From: Symploca sp. SIO2C1
GTDB lineage: Bacteria > Cyanobacteriota > Cyanobacteriia > Cyanobacteriales > Coleofasciculaceae
Length of the DNA: 64,000 nt
Direction of reading: 5' to 3'
Assembly: GCA_010692635.1 (NCBI GenBank)
Contig: JAAHGL010000001.1
Span: forward strand, 21,169-85,168
Shown here piece after piece: positions 17,612 to 29,089 of this stretch. A model generated the notes under the pieces. The model was not told where the DNA came from. It worked only from the letters and a program-made list of their open reading frames with translations, and searched no databases. Both the position numbers and the translations under genes were made by a program. The number at the start of each line of letters is the position of its first letter. Within the stretch, counting starts at the first letter, position 1.

Positions 17612-18486
17612 AACTCTTGCCTCTCAACTGGGACTGGATCAAAAATAACTCTAACTGATGCACTCTGATACTCTTCACTTTAACTTTACTCAACTTAGAT
17701 TAGTATGCCATCTACTCATTTAGCATAGTGGTCATTCTTTATCTGTATTAATTAAATTCAAAACTAAATTGGTGAAATTATCACGCCCCAAGGAACTATA
17801 CAGCTCCCGACGCTAAATCGGAGATTATAGCGCTGGGCTTCTGGGGGTTGATGCTAAGCCGTTCACTATTATATTGGTCAATGCTGAAAATAGGCTAGCC
17901 AAGATTGAAAAAAATGGTTAGAGAATAGAGCATCTGCCTTTATATCCAGGTTCTTCCGGTTTTATGGGTAAAATATCGTTTTTGATACCAAGGAATCGGA
18001 AGCGGAATTCTTGCATTCAAAATGCTTACAGAGTAAGGATTCTATCGATCTCAAACTGGTCGCTTATTTCCGCTGCACTTCCGTCTGAGGTTACATCTCA
18101 CAAATAAGCACATGCACCACTACGAGAAATTACTTACATAATTCCCTTATAGAGGGCTGAGTGGAATATAGTTCAAGATATAGCAATCCTATTTGAGAGC
18201 AACACAGCGATCAAGCTATAGCAAGGGTTAGACGGATATTTCATGGTGTCCCTATTTAGGATTGCTGTATCAACGGTTTAACTTTAAGTCAGTGTTATTA
18301 TCCTATAGCCAGTCTATTTTATTCGTGAACATACAAGCGAACGGAGGGAACAGGAGACAAGAAACGGAGAACAAGCAGATTTAATGTTTCATTTAGACTC
18401 GCTATAGCTCTGGGTAGTCACCTGTCATACAAGCTCAGAAGTTGTTTTTTTATAACTTTTTTTTTGAACTATATTTAGTAATTACA
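17612..18486. other. Intergenic stretch with repeats, no gene
   Basis: Nothing codes convincingly. It contains a copy of the repeat that also forms the pyrG tail (about 17808-17866), a decayed inverted-end element near 17996-18086, and a loose inverted pair around GATATAGCAATCCTA (18177) and TAGGATTGCTG (18255). A TTG-initiated 15-residue extension of the next gene is possible but unlikely. Confidence 0.55.
17808..17866 (+). repeat. Dispersed repeat shared with the 3' end of pyrG
   Basis: CAGCTCCCGACGCTAAATCG and following GGAGATTATAGC..GGGCTTCT match, with a few changes, the reverse complement of 24196-24252, which encodes the last residues of CTP synthase. Confidence 0.7.
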
Positions 18487-19023
18487 ATGACTTCAATAAT
18501 ATCTCGAAAAATATGTATGCTTGGCGATTTTGGTGTAGGGAAAACAAGTTTAATTCGTCGCTTTGTGGAGCGTCAGTTTAGCGACAAATATCTGTCAACA
18601 GTAGGAGTAAAAATTTCTCGCAAGACTGTTAGTCTTAAATCAAAGCTGCATCAAAAGTCGATGAGTGTACAGATGATGATCTGGGATTTAGAAGGGAATA
18701 CTAAATTTAAAGCAATCACTCCAACTTACATTCAGGGAGCTCGTAGTGCCGTGATCGTGGGAGATCTAACCCGTAAAGCAACTATTGAGCATATTCCAGA
18801 TCACATTCAATCTTTTTTGTCGGTTAATTCTAAGGGATTTGTTATTGTTGCTTTGAATAAATCAGATTTAATTAATCAAGATGAACTAGCAGAAATTAGT
18901 GGCTTCCCTCAGTTTAAAGGTCATAATCAAGTAATTGCCACTTGCCTAACTTCAGCTAAAACTGGAACATCTGTAGACCAAGTTTTTTATAAATTAGCTT
19001 ATAAAATGATTCAACTATCATAA
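18487..19023 (+). CDS. Rab/Ras-like small GTPase
   Basis: 178 residues, a single GTPase domain. P-loop GDFGVGKTSL (about 12-21), switch Thr in YLSTVGVKIS, WDLEGN (DxxG), NKSD, and TSAKTGT at the G5 position. The G1, G3, G4 and G5 motifs are all intact. No prenylation Cys at the C-terminus. Start taken at ATG 18487. Bacterial relatives (MglA, Rup families) act in motility, polarity or cell-surface processes; nothing here shows the role. The next gene starts about 150 bases on, in the same direction, and may be a partner. Confidence 0.85.
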   Translation: MTSIISRKICMLGDFGVGKTSLIRRFVERQFSDKYLSTVGVKISRKTVSLKSKLHQKSMSVQMMIWDLEGNTKFKAITPTYIQGARSAVIVGDLTRKATIEHIPDHIQSFLSVNSKGFVIVALNKSDLINQDELAEISGFPQFKGHNQVIATCLTSAKTGTSVDQVFYKLAYKMIQLS

Positions 19024-19170
19024 CTATTGATTAAGACAGCCATTACTAAGGTATTTTTCAAGTAAAGAATGTTTAAATATAGAAAGAAAGTTTGATGATT
19101 TTTAAGGCAATTAAATATAGAATATAGGTATCTATAACTTATCTTTTTTACTATTGATTTGAGCTTGGCA

Positions 19171-19899
19171 ATGCAACAACCTCTACCCAAACAGTCTCAA
19201 CCAAGTCTACTTGAGAACAGATGCCCAAGCTGCGTATCCATGAAATTGGAAGGAATACCTGTTCAACCAGATCAGATTGAACTGTACTTAACAATCAACT
19301 TTAATGTGCAGTGTGAGTCATTACCTGGGGGTAGCATTGCATTTGGTTTAAAAGGAGGAAAACTTCAGCTAAGGCTAGAAAATGGTAAGATTCACCATCA
19401 ATTCCGGGAATTAACTGGTTCACTGGCACTTTCTCTCCAGCAAGAAAGCCAAAAATCCAATAGTAATCAAACTCAAATGAGTGTAGAAGGTTCTGAAGCC
19501 GACAGTTACCCGCCAGCTCAAGCTGATGTCGATACAGAGCAGCTTGAGGACACCAAAGAACAATTGCCAGCGATTACTTGTCAGGTAGAAACGAAGGGTT
19601 CCCAGAAAAATCCAGTCTGGGATTTTGCAGTAGAGACAGAAAAAACCGTTTTGCAAGGTTTATTCAAGAAGGTAAAGTTAGCTACCTTAAATGCGATCGC
19701 TTTTCCTTGCTCTGTAGAAGCAACCTTTGATGTATCACTCCAAGATATCTATCTAATTAGAGTTCAAGGACTTTTGCCAGGAAACCTTAGTACTAATCAA
19801 CTAGCAATTTTAGAAAGAGGGATTGCACATCTGTTGCTCACAAGAAAATTAAAGCCCTATCTAAGTCGGATAGAGTTACAATTTGATTCAATCAGCTAG
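19171..19899 (+). CDS. Hypothetical protein downstream of the small GTPase
   Basis: 242 residues from ATG 19171 (an in-frame TTG at 19159 adds four). I recognise no family. An N-terminal CPSCVSM pair of Cys near residues 18-21, a beta-rich segment to about 95, an acidic and polar central linker (about 98-140), then a second folded-looking part (VWDFAVETEKTVLQGLFK onwards) ending IELQFDSIS. No signal peptide or membrane segment. It may work with the GTPase just upstream. It ends four bases inside the tail of the opposite-strand gene. Confidence 0.65.
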   Translation: MQQPLPKQSQPSLLENRCPSCVSMKLEGIPVQPDQIELYLTINFNVQCESLPGGSIAFGLKGGKLQLRLENGKIHHQFRELTGSLALSLQQESQKSNSNQTQMSVEGSEADSYPPAQADVDTEQLEDTKEQLPAITCQVETKGSQKNPVWDFAVETEKTVLQGLFKKVKLATLNAIAFPCSVEATFDVSLQDIYLIRVQGLLPGNLSTNQLAILERGIAHLLLTRKLKPYLSRIELQFDSIS

Positions 19900-20117
19900 A
19901 AAAAGCTACATCTAATACAGTACCAATTGTCATTTTCATCCTGGCAATAGTAGCATCCATCCCACCAAATACAAGTATCGTAAGTAGATACAAAACGCTC
20001 CGAATTTAGGAGTGTTGCTACTTCATCTTTCTTGTCTGCGGTAGGTTTGTGGGCTTCTTGATCAAGGATCTTGTGTAGCTCTTCAGAAACAGGATCTAAG
20101 TGGTAGGTTTGCGCCAT
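19896..20117 (-). CDS. Small Cys- and aromatic-rich protein
   Basis: 73 residues. The first ~45 are polar and helical (MAQTYHLDPVSEELHKILDQ start), and the last 25 hold five Cys with many Trp/Tyr: DTCIWWDGCYYC, then WYCIRC, ending SFF. Two CxxC pairs separated by eight residues could bind a metal or form disulfides. The leader-plus-Cys-rich-core shape also resembles a peptide precursor, but no modifying enzyme is next to it. Codon use is ordinary and the frame ends neatly against the convergent gene, so I think it is real. Confidence 0.55.
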   Translation of the reverse strand: MAQTYHLDPVSEELHKILDQEAHKPTADKKDEVATLLNSERFVSTYDTCIWWDGCYYCQDENDNWYCIRCSFF

Positions 20118-20164
20118 TTTAAAATTTCTTAATTATTTGACTTTACGGGTAAAGGAGAATATCA

Positions 20165-20271
20165 TATCAAATTCAGGTTAGGCGTCCCTTGAGCTAAAAA
20201 AGGCAAGGTAAAATCTATGTATAGCAAGCTTTTCTCAATCAATCAGTAGCCTAATATAACCAGATTTGGTG
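20165..20271. mobile_element. Miniature inverted-end element, TACCAAATCC family (copy 3, decayed ends)
   Basis: Ends TATCAAATTCAGGTTAG and ATAACCAGATTTGGTG; 107 bp; flanked by TCA on both sides (20162-20164 and 20272-20274). No coding capacity. Confidence 0.6.
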
Positions 20272-20405
20272 TCACTTGCTAGTAGAGTTCTTAATTAAAA
20301 TTTTCTTTTCTACTTGATTAAGATAAGGCTTCCACCGCTTGATGCCAGCAAGCGGTGGTCTCTAGGTCTACAATCTCAGAAAGTTTTAGGGAAACGGGGT
20401 AGTGA

Positions 20406-20514
20406 TACCAAATCCGGGTTAGATACCCTCGTTGTGAGAAAGCTGGGGAAGCTGAGGGAGCTGGGGGAGAAAAACCCACTCAATAATAACGGAGGTAAAA
20501 CAGGCGGATTTAGT
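20406..20514. mobile_element. Miniature inverted-end element, TACCAAATCC family (copy 2)
   Basis: Ends TACCAAATCCGGGTTAG and GGCGGATTTAGTA; 109 bp; flanked by TGA on both sides (20403-20405 and 20515-20517). Its core has GGGGAAGCTGAGGGAGCTG units like another repeat family. It lies eight bases from the clpC stop. An open frame across this stretch (20314-20526) is not supported as a gene. Confidence 0.68.
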
Positions 20515-20522
20515 ATGAAATC

Positions 20523-23006
20523 TTAACCTACTGCTTGGAGCAACAACTCTTGTTGCTTAGATGGTAATACCTTTACCTGCCCTTGATCATCGACATCAAT
20601 TACAGCAGTCTCTCCATCTTTAACTTGACCAGATAGCATTGCTTCAGCCAAACTATCTTCTAGGAGGCGCATAATCGCCCGTCGCAGAGGTCTTGCACCA
20701 TAACTAGGGTCATAACCTTCTACCACTAAGTGTTCTTTGAACCGTTCTGTAACTTCTAGGGTGATAAAACGTTCACTCAACCTTGTGGAAATATCACGGA
20801 GCATAATCTCAGCGATTTGCTTTACCTCATCCCTCGCTAGCTGACGGAAGACAATAATTTCGTCGAGACGATTAAGGAACTCAGGACGGAAGTACTGCTT
20901 GAGTTCTTCGTTAACCAAGGTGCGGATGCGATTGTATCGAGACTCAGCTTGGTTATCGGAAAATTCAAAGCCAAGACCACCACCACCTTTTTCAATCACC
21001 TTAGAGCCGATGTTAGAAGTCATGACAATCAAGGTGTTCTTGAAGTCTACAGTACGACCCTGAGCATCAGTTAAGCGACCATCATCCAAAAGTTGTAGCA
21101 GCAAATTGAACACATCAGGATGGGCTTTTTCGATTTCGTCGAATAGTACCACAGTATAAGGCTGGCGGCGGACGGCTTCGGTGAGTTGTCCTCCTTCGTC
21201 ATACCCAACATATCCTGGTGGCGAACCAATCAGCTTGGAGATAGTGTGGGACTCCATAAACTCTGACATATCGAGCCTAATCATGTTTTCTTCCGAACCG
21301 AAGAAATAGGAAGCAAGTGCTTTAGTAAGTTCCGTCTTGCCAACTCCCGTAGGACCAGAGAAAATGAAGCTAGCAATAGGTCGGTTAGGGTCTTTTAACC
21401 CTACTCTTGCCCGACGAATGGCACGAGAAACGGCAGTAACAGCTTCATCTTGACCAATGAGTCGCTGGTGCAAGGTATGTTCTAAATGTATCAGTAACTC
21501 TGATTCAGATTCAGTTAGCTTGTTGACAGGCACTCCCGTCCAAGCAGCAACTATATCAGCAATGTTTTCCTCCTGCACAATTGGGGAGATAGTCGCTTTA
21601 TATTCTTCATCTTTGCTACTGAGAGCTTGCAGTTGGTTTTGCAGTTCCAACTCTTGATCTCGTAATTGTGCCGCTTTTTCAAAATCTTGGAGTTTGACAG
21701 CCTCCTCCTTTTCCTTAGTAATGTGACGTAGTTCCCTTTTGAGTTCCTTGGTAGCTGGAGAAGCCTGATAGTTGAGTAAATGAACGCGACTTCCAGCTTC
21801 ATCAATCAAGTCAATCGCTTTATCAGGCAAGTAGCGGTCATTGATATAGCGATCTGAGAGTCTAGCTGCTGCCTCTACTGCTTCATCAGATATTTCTACC
21901 TTGTGATGCTGTTCATAAGCCTCTCGCAAACCATAGAGAATCTCAATTGTCTCCTCTACAGAAGGTTCTCCTACCATTACTGGTTGGAAACGACGCTCTA
22001 AAGCAGCATCTTTCTCAATGTGCTGACGGTATTCCTCCAGAGTAGTAGCTCCTAGGCACTGCATTTCACCCCTTGCCAAGGCAGGTTTCAGAATATTGGC
22101 TGCGTCCAGACTACCACTGAGAGCTCCCGCACCAACTAAGGTGTGGAGTTCGTCAATCACCAGAATGATATTTCCAGCTTGACGCACTTCCTCCATAATC
22201 TGGTTGAGGCGTTCTTCAAAATCTCCTCGGAAGCGAGTGCCTGCCATGAGAGAGGTGATATCTAGGCTAATTACTTGCTTATCTGCCAAGAGTTCAGGGA
22301 CATTTTTCTTAACAATCCTTTGAGCCAAACCTTCTGCGATCGCAGTTTTCCCCACCCCCGGTTCCCCTAGCAAAACTGGGTTATTCTTGGTACGACGACC
22401 CAGAATCTGTACTACTCGTTCAATTTCCTTAACTCTACCAACGACTCGATCAAGTTTCCCTGCTGTTGCTAGCTGAGTCAAATTGCGACCAAACTCTTCC
22501 AAGGTAGCTGTTTTCCCGAAAGTATCCCCCATCACAGCCCCTCCTGGGTTTCTAGCTGTAGTGGTAGCTACAACTTCCCCTAAAGCTCTAATAACATTAG
22601 TGCGGACTTGAGCTGGGTCAACATTAAGGTTTTCCATTACCTTGGCAGCAACACCTTCTGTGTCCTTAGTGATCGCCAGTAACAAATGTTCTGGACCAAT
22701 ATAGTTATGTCCTAGCTGACGAGCTTCTTGGAAAGATTGCTCGAAAATTCGTTTAGCTTTGGGGGTAAAGGGTAGTTCAGCTGGTACCATCCCATAACCT
22801 CTACCAATAATTTGCTCTACCGAGTTTCGAGCTTTTGCTAAGGTTACACCCATTTGAGCCAGTACAATAGCTGCAACGCCTGTTTTTTCTCCAATCAACC
22901 CCAATAAAATTTGCTCACTTCCCACGAGGCTTTGCCCTAGGCGACGGGCTTCTTCCTGGGCAAGCATGATCGCTTTAATCGCTTTGTCGGTAAAATGTTC
23001 AAACAT
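20523..23006 (-). CDS. clpC: Clp ATPase, ClpC type
   Basis: Hexameric AAA+ unfoldase that feeds proteins to ClpP. 827 residues, full length. Clp N domain 1-145 with its two repeats ([19 protein letters not shown] and [19 protein letters not shown]), first ATPase with GEPGVGKT near 213 and IDELHTL, a UVR-type linker (about 425-455), second ATPase with GPTGVGKT near 551, pore loop GYVGYDEGG, and [10 protein letters not shown]. Ends in the ClpC-type D2 small domain. Monocistronic by appearance; the start is preceded by AGGAGGCAAGC on its strand, a good ribosome-binding site. Confidence 0.96.
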   Translation of the reverse strand: MFEHFTDKAIKAIMLAQEEARRLGQSLVGSEQILLGLIGEKTGVAAIVLAQMGVTLAKARNSVEQIIGRGYGMVPAELPFTPKAKRIFEQSFQEARQLGHNYIGPEHLLLAITKDTEGVAAKVMENLNVDPAQVRTNVIRALGEVVATTTARNPGGAVMGDTFGKTATLEEFGRNLTQLATAGKLDRVVGRVKEIERVVQILGRRTKNNPVLLGEPGVGKTAIAEGLAQRIVKKNVPELLADKQVISLDITSLMAGTRFRGDFEERLNQIMEEVRQAGNIILVIDELHTLVGAGALSGSLDAANILKPALARGEMQCLGATTLEEYRQHIEKDAALERRFQPVMVGEPSVEETIEILYGLREAYEQHHKVEISDEAVEAAARLSDRYINDRYLPDKAIDLIDEAGSRVHLLNYQASPATKELKRELRHITKEKEEAVKLQDFEKAAQLRDQELELQNQLQALSSKDEEYKATISPIVQEENIADIVAAWTGVPVNKLTESESELLIHLEHTLHQRLIGQDEAVTAVSRAIRRARVGLKDPNRPIASFIFSGPTGVGKTELTKALASYFFGSEENMIRLDMSEFMESHTISKLIGSPPGYVGYDEGGQLTEAVRRQPYTVVLFDEIEKAHPDVFNLLLQLLDDGRLTDAQGRTVDFKNTLIVMTSNIGSKVIEKGGGGLGFEFSDNQAESRYNRIRTLVNEELKQYFRPEFLNRLDEIIVFRQLARDEVKQIAEIMLRDISTRLSERFITLEVTERFKEHLVVEGYDPSYGARPLRRAIMRLLEDSLAEAMLSGQVKDGETAVIDVDDQGQVKVLPSKQQELLLQAVG

Positions 23007-23250
23007 GATGAGCTTGCCTCCTGAAAGATTTAGGACCAGAGAGTATATTCCTCTTGGTGTATAAAGTTTTGTTTACCTTACTAAACACAATCTATCTCTA
23101 TCAGCTGCACTTCAGCAGTGGGTAGAACCGTAATCTTTGGGGGTAGTTGCCGTTACTTTTAATATTTTTTCCTAAAATAGTTGAACAACCTAAGGGGGCG
23201 ACAACCTATAGTCAAATGCTTGTTATGCAATCATTTGAGAGCCATGTATT
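23007..23250. other. clpC upstream region
   Basis: AT-rich region before clpC on its strand, presumably containing its promoter. I cannot point to defined boxes. Confidence 0.4.
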
Positions 23251-23433
23251 CAAAAAAGATTAGTTTCTGTTGACAAGCTTATTGATAATAAGTTAGCGAT
23301 CGCTAATTCCATCTTGAGAGCAAAACGCCTGGGTGACGCTACCAAGCACGTTAGCTTATTGATCAATGGTAAAGCGTCGATTACGGAGGAGGATATTGTG
23401 GATGCAGTCTCCTGGGCACGCCAAGACCCTTAG
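23251..23433 (+). pseudogene. Antitoxin-like remnant upstream of a PIN toxin
   Basis: An open frame with no usable start reads LVSVDKLIDNKLAIANSILR, then HVSLLINGKASITEEDIVDA and SWARQDP before a TAG at 23431. It ends two bases before the PIN gene start, the spacing expected of a toxin-antitoxin operon. I infer an antitoxin from position only; the 5' part is missing. Confidence 0.45.
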
Positions 23434-23435
23434 CT

Positions 23436-23575
23436 ATGGTGATGCGAGTTTTTTGGATACGAATACGGTGCTATCTGCGTTGTTGTTTCGTAAGGGGCGA
23501 TTGTCTTGGGTTCGGGAAGTCTGGAGCCAGCGACGGGCTATCCCGCTTGTTTCAGAAGTGACAGATAGACCAAAT
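23436..23575 (+). pseudogene. PIN-domain toxin (VapC-like), frameshifted and truncated
   Basis: ATG GTG ATG CGA GTT TTT opens in one frame and continues as LDTNTVLSALLFRKGRLSW in another. Restoring one T to the T6 run at about 23450 would rejoin them as MVMRVFLDTNTVLSALLF, the classic PIN start with the first catalytic Asp. Similarity stops after IPLVSEVT, where a CCATTAT heptamer array begins, so at least two thirds of the domain is lost. It should be non-functional. Confidence 0.65.
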
Positions 23576-23588
23576 TATCCATTATCCA

Positions 23589-24059
23589 TTATCCATTATC
23601 CATTGATAATTTATGACCAGTTTCTCGCTGGATGTAATCTAGAATTTTTTGATAAGTATCCAAGTCTTTATAACTATTAATAATAATGGGAATAGAACTA
23701 TCAGGTAGCCAAAACATTAACTTACCCCTAGGGTAATGACAAAAACTACTGATGCGATTGAGGTCTATGAGATATTCATTGCGCTCGTAAATAATTCTGA
23801 TCCAAGACCCCAGCAAGGAGTGAGCAGCTAGCTTTTGGATATACTCCAAAACTTGTTGATGATTTTTATAGTTACTCTGTTGGGTCAGAATAATTGGTAT
23901 GGCACTATCAGGCAGCCAGAAAGTTATCTTACCATTCGGTGCGCAAGCAAAAGCACTGATCCGGTCAAGATCAATTACATATTCATTGCGTTCGTAAGTA
24001 ATTTTTATCCAGTAGGCCACGAAACCTCTTAACTTAAAAGCTGACTTCTGGCACGACAA
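23589..24059 (-). CDS. Hypothetical protein made of two copies of one ~65-residue unit
   Basis: 156 residues. Two units align end to end: WIKITYERNEYVIDLDRIS..FWLPDSAIPIILTQ..VLEYIQKLA and WIRIIYERNEYLIDLNRIS..FWLPDSSIPIIINS..ILDYIQRETG. I do not recognise the family. The unit is beta-rich then helical with no signal peptide, and looks soluble. The last codons (MDNG) are read from a TTATCCA heptamer array that has run into the gene, so the original C-terminus may have been slightly different. Start at ATG 24059 is the only in-frame ATG near the beginning. Confidence 0.65.
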   Translation of the reverse strand: MSCQKSAFKLRGFVAYWIKITYERNEYVIDLDRISAFACAPNGKITFWLPDSAIPIILTQQSNYKNHQQVLEYIQKLAAHSLLGSWIRIIYERNEYLIDLNRISSFCHYPRGKLMFWLPDSSIPIIINSYKDLDTYQKILDYIQRETGHKLSMDNG

Positions 24060-24135
24060 TAATTTAGAATTTAGAATTTAGAATTTAGAATTTAGAATTA
24101 TTTTTCTTGTATTCTGCATTCTACATTCTACATTC
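24060..24135. repeat. TAGAATT heptamer array
   Basis: Tandem TAGAATT units followed by CATTCTA units, between the two-unit protein and pyrG. Confidence 0.8.
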
Positions 24136-24195
24136 TCTACACATAGCTCCGGTGGGGCAGCACGGAAAAGTAAAACTTTCATCTCGTGAAATGTC

Positions 24196-26355
<2,160 letters not shown>

Positions 26356-27909
26356 TCAAGAGAATTTGGTGAGGAATCCTAAAAATCGCTTAGTAGTAGC
26401 CGTCAGTAGTGTCCGACGATAAGCATCTGCTGCCTTTTTAATTCCTTCGGCTTGAGTGGGATAGGGATGAATTACACTGGAGAGACCACTGAGTCCTACT
26501 TTGTTGACAATTGCTGTAGTAACTTCACTAATCATTTCACCAGCATGGCGAGCAACAATTGTTGCTCCCAAAATCTTATCTGAACCTGTCTGATGGTGGA
26601 TTTTGACAAAACCTTCCTCTTCCCCATCTGCGATCGCTCGGTCTACGCTACTAAAAGGTATCTTAATCGTACTGACATCATATCCTTGCTCTTGAGCTTG
26701 ATATTCATACATCCCCACATGGGCAATTTCTGGATCGGTATAGGTAGCCCAAGGCATAACTAAATTACTAAGTTTATAGCGTCCTAAGCCAAAGGGAGAA
26801 AAGAGAGTATTTTTAATCACAATTCGCGCTGCTGCGTCAGCTGCATGGGTAAACTTCCAATCCATACAGATATCACCTGCCGCATAAATTTTGGGGTTTG
26901 TCGTTTGGAGATGATCATCTACCTTCACCCCTTTTCGCTGGTCGTATTCTACCCCAACTGTTTCTAAATTCAGACCTTCGACATTCGGAGCTCTGCCTGC
27001 ACCAATCAAAATCTCATCTACTGTTACCGATTCTTCCTTACCACTAGAACTCGTATAATAGAGAGTTTTACCTGCTTCAGTCTTCTCCACCCGCTGCATT
27101 TTGCAGTCTAGTACTAAGTCGATACCTTCCTGGATAAAGACATTTTGCACAATTTCTGCGGCATCGGCATCTTCCTTATTTAAAATATGAGAGCCGCGAT
27201 GGAAGATTACTACTTCAGAGCCTAAACGGTGGAAAGATTGAGCCAATTCGCAACCAATCGGGCCACCACCAATTACCCCAAGACGCTTGGGACGTTCCGT
27301 GAGGGAAAAAACGGTTTCATTAGTAAGAAAACCCGCTTCTGCCATCCCATCAATTCGAGGTCTTACTGCCCTAGCACCTGTAGCAATTACTGCTTTTTTA
27401 AACCGGAGAGTCTGACCTCCTACTTCTACAGTACTATCACTAGAAAAACTACCATTACCTAAGAAAATATGAATACCATAGGTATCTCTAAAGCGCTTAG
27501 CAGAATCGTGATGACTAATCCCTGCTCTGAGCCTACGCATGCGCTCCATCACAGCAGGAAAATCTACCTCAATATTTTCTGGAGGACGAATGCCAAATGC
27601 TCCTGCTTCTCTCATTTCGGCAACTACGCGAGAGGAACGGATTAGACATTTGGAAGGCACGCAACCCACATTCAAACAATCCCCACCCATCAGATGCTTT
27701 TCAATTAAAGCAACCTTCAAACCGATGTCCATACCCGCTGCTCCGGCAGCTACCACTAATCCAGCAGTACCAGCACCAATCACTACCAAATCGTAACAAT
27801 CAACGGGTTTGGGATTGACCCAATCTGGCGGATGAACGTAGTTAACCAAGGTCCGGTTATACTCATCCATTGGTGGAACAGTTACTCTCTCGAATGCGGA
27901 ATTGGACAT
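26356..27909 (-). CDS. FAD-dependent disulfide oxidoreductase, mercuric reductase/lipoamide dehydrogenase-like
   Basis: 517 residues, class I pyridine nucleotide-disulfide oxidoreductase. FAD motif VVIGAGTAGLVVAAG at 43-57, redox-active pair C78/C83 in GGDCLNVGCVPSK, NAD(P) motif GVIGGGPIGCELAQS, the second FAD segment YAAGDI, and the dimerisation-domain HPYPTQAEG. There is no N-terminal metal-binding domain and no C-terminal Cys pair, so it is probably not a true mercuric reductase despite the usual annotation of this subfamily. It is followed on the other side (upstream on its strand) by a VTT membrane protein, a pairing that suggests a shared role. Substrate unknown. Confidence 0.88.
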   Translation of the reverse strand: MSNSAFERVTVPPMDEYNRTLVNYVHPPDWVNPKPVDCYDLVVIGAGTAGLVVAAGAAGMDIGLKVALIEKHLMGGDCLNVGCVPSKCLIRSSRVVAEMREAGAFGIRPPENIEVDFPAVMERMRRLRAGISHHDSAKRFRDTYGIHIFLGNGSFSSDSTVEVGGQTLRFKKAVIATGARAVRPRIDGMAEAGFLTNETVFSLTERPKRLGVIGGGPIGCELAQSFHRLGSEVVIFHRGSHILNKEDADAAEIVQNVFIQEGIDLVLDCKMQRVEKTEAGKTLYYTSSSGKEESVTVDEILIGAGRAPNVEGLNLETVGVEYDQRKGVKVDDHLQTTNPKIYAAGDICMDWKFTHAADAAARIVIKNTLFSPFGLGRYKLSNLVMPWATYTDPEIAHVGMYEYQAQEQGYDVSTIKIPFSSVDRAIADGEEEGFVKIHHQTGSDKILGATIVARHAGEMISEVTTAIVNKVGLSGLSSVIHPYPTQAEGIKKAADAYRRTLLTATTKRFLGFLTKFS

Positions 27910-28002
27910 AAATCACTCCTGTGCAAATTAAGAATTAAAAAAAATTTGGTTATTATTTATTGATTCCCGACAAACAACCAACAACTAATAACTAATAACA
28001 AA

Positions 28003-28770
28003 TTAGGAAACTGCCTCATCTAAAGCTTTTTTAGCAACTTTCGTTACATAAATTGTCACAGCTACTGTTGCAATAAAACCAATAATCCGGATTGCCCACT
28101 GTACAGCAGCATTAGTAGGTTGATTTCCAGAACCAATCATGGCAATATCACCAGCTAGGGAGCCGATGTAAACGTACATTATTGTTCCAGGAATCATACC
28201 TAAGGAGCCTATTACATAATCTTTGAGAGAAACTCCGGTCAAACCATAGGCGTAGTTTAAGATGTTGAAAGGAAATACAGGAGATAGTCGGGTTAAGAGG
28301 ACGATTTTTAATCCTTCTCTACCAACAGCTTCATCAATTGCTGCGAATTTTTTGTTACCTTCAATTTTTTTAGAAACCCAGTCTCTTGCCATATAACGTC
28401 CGACTAAGAAAGCGGCTGTAGCTCCTAGGGTGGCACCAATGAAAACGCAAAAGGAACCCAAAAATACCCCAAAGAGTACGCCAGCACCTAGAGTTAGGAT
28501 TGAGCCTGGTAAGAAAGCTACGGTTGCGATGATATAGATAACAATCAACATGATTGGTCCAGTAGGACCAAGGTTCTCAATCCACTGTAGGGCATCTAGT
28601 AACCATTGTTGGGGATTGAATCCCTGAGCATTAGCAGATTCTTGAGCCAGGGTAGGGGAATTAGCAAATATAAGGGTGATACCTACTGTCAGCAGTGCTA
28701 ATCCAGCTAGTCTGGAAAGCTTGAGCAGATTTTTGGTAGGGAATTTACTCTTGTTCCGTTTGTTTGTCAT
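28003..28770 (-). CDS. TVP38/TMEM64 (VTT domain) membrane protein
   Basis: 255 residues. A signal-like hydrophobic segment (about 18-38, ending TLAQE), then the VTT/SNARE-associated domain: FLPGSILTLGAGVLFGVFLG, the conserved GATLGATAAFLVGRY, LTRLSPVFPFNILNYAYGLT and GSLGMIPGTIMYVYIGS, with a last membrane helix near the C-terminus. Members of the DedA/VTT group are lipid scramblases or transporters. It precedes the flavoprotein gene on the same strand with a 93-base gap that contains an expanding repeat, so the two may form an operon. Confidence 0.88.
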   Translation of the reverse strand: MTNKRNKSKFPTKNLLKLSRLAGLALLTVGITLIFANSPTLAQESANAQGFNPQQWLLDALQWIENLGPTGPIMLIVIYIIATVAFLPGSILTLGAGVLFGVFLGSFCVFIGATLGATAAFLVGRYMARDWVSKKIEGNKKFAAIDEAVGREGLKIVLLTRLSPVFPFNILNYAYGLTGVSLKDYVIGSLGMIPGTIMYVYIGSLAGDIAMIGSGNQPTNAAVQWAIRIIGFIATVAVTIYVTKVAKKALDEAVS

Positions 28771-28989
28771 CGCTTGACCTCATTTGATTAAGATTTATAG
28801 TTAGTCTCTAGTGCAGCGCGGCAAAAGTAACTGACCAGTTTGAGATCGTTAGAATCCTTACTCTATAAGCATTCTAAATTCTAAATTCTAAATTCTAAAT
28901 TCCGCGCAGCGGCACTAGTTATCATTAGTTGATTTGATGGTGTCTATTGTTCCATGCTATGTGCTCACAGCAGTAGCTGTAGCTAAACG
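28771..28989. other. Region upstream of the VTT gene
   Basis: Contains the inverted-end element at 28812-28914. Promoters for the VTT gene must lie here, but no clear box is seen. Confidence 0.4.
28812..28914 (+). mobile_element. Small inverted-end element with heptamer core (copy 3, best preserved)
   Basis: 103 bp, ends TGCAGCGCGGCA and CCGCGCAGCGGCA, flanked by CTAG on both sides (28808-28811, 28915-28918). Core ATCCTTACTCTATAAGCATT then AAATTCT heptamers. Confidence 0.74.
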
Positions 28990-29089
28990 AATTTACAGAC
29001 AAGGGAACAAAGCCCAAGTCTTTCAAACGTGGGATGTAGCGTTGGAGCTTAAAAGCTCCGACGCTATAATAAATACCGAGGCACAGGTA

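Noticed and set aside
20314..20526. Plus-strand 70-residue frame before clpC
   Set aside because: Mostly lies in a miniature element and a GGGAGCTG run; no ribosome-binding site.
26356..27909. True mercuric reductase (merA)
   Set aside because: Lacks the N-terminal metal-binding domain and the C-terminal Cys pair, and no mer genes are nearby; kept as a generic flavoprotein.
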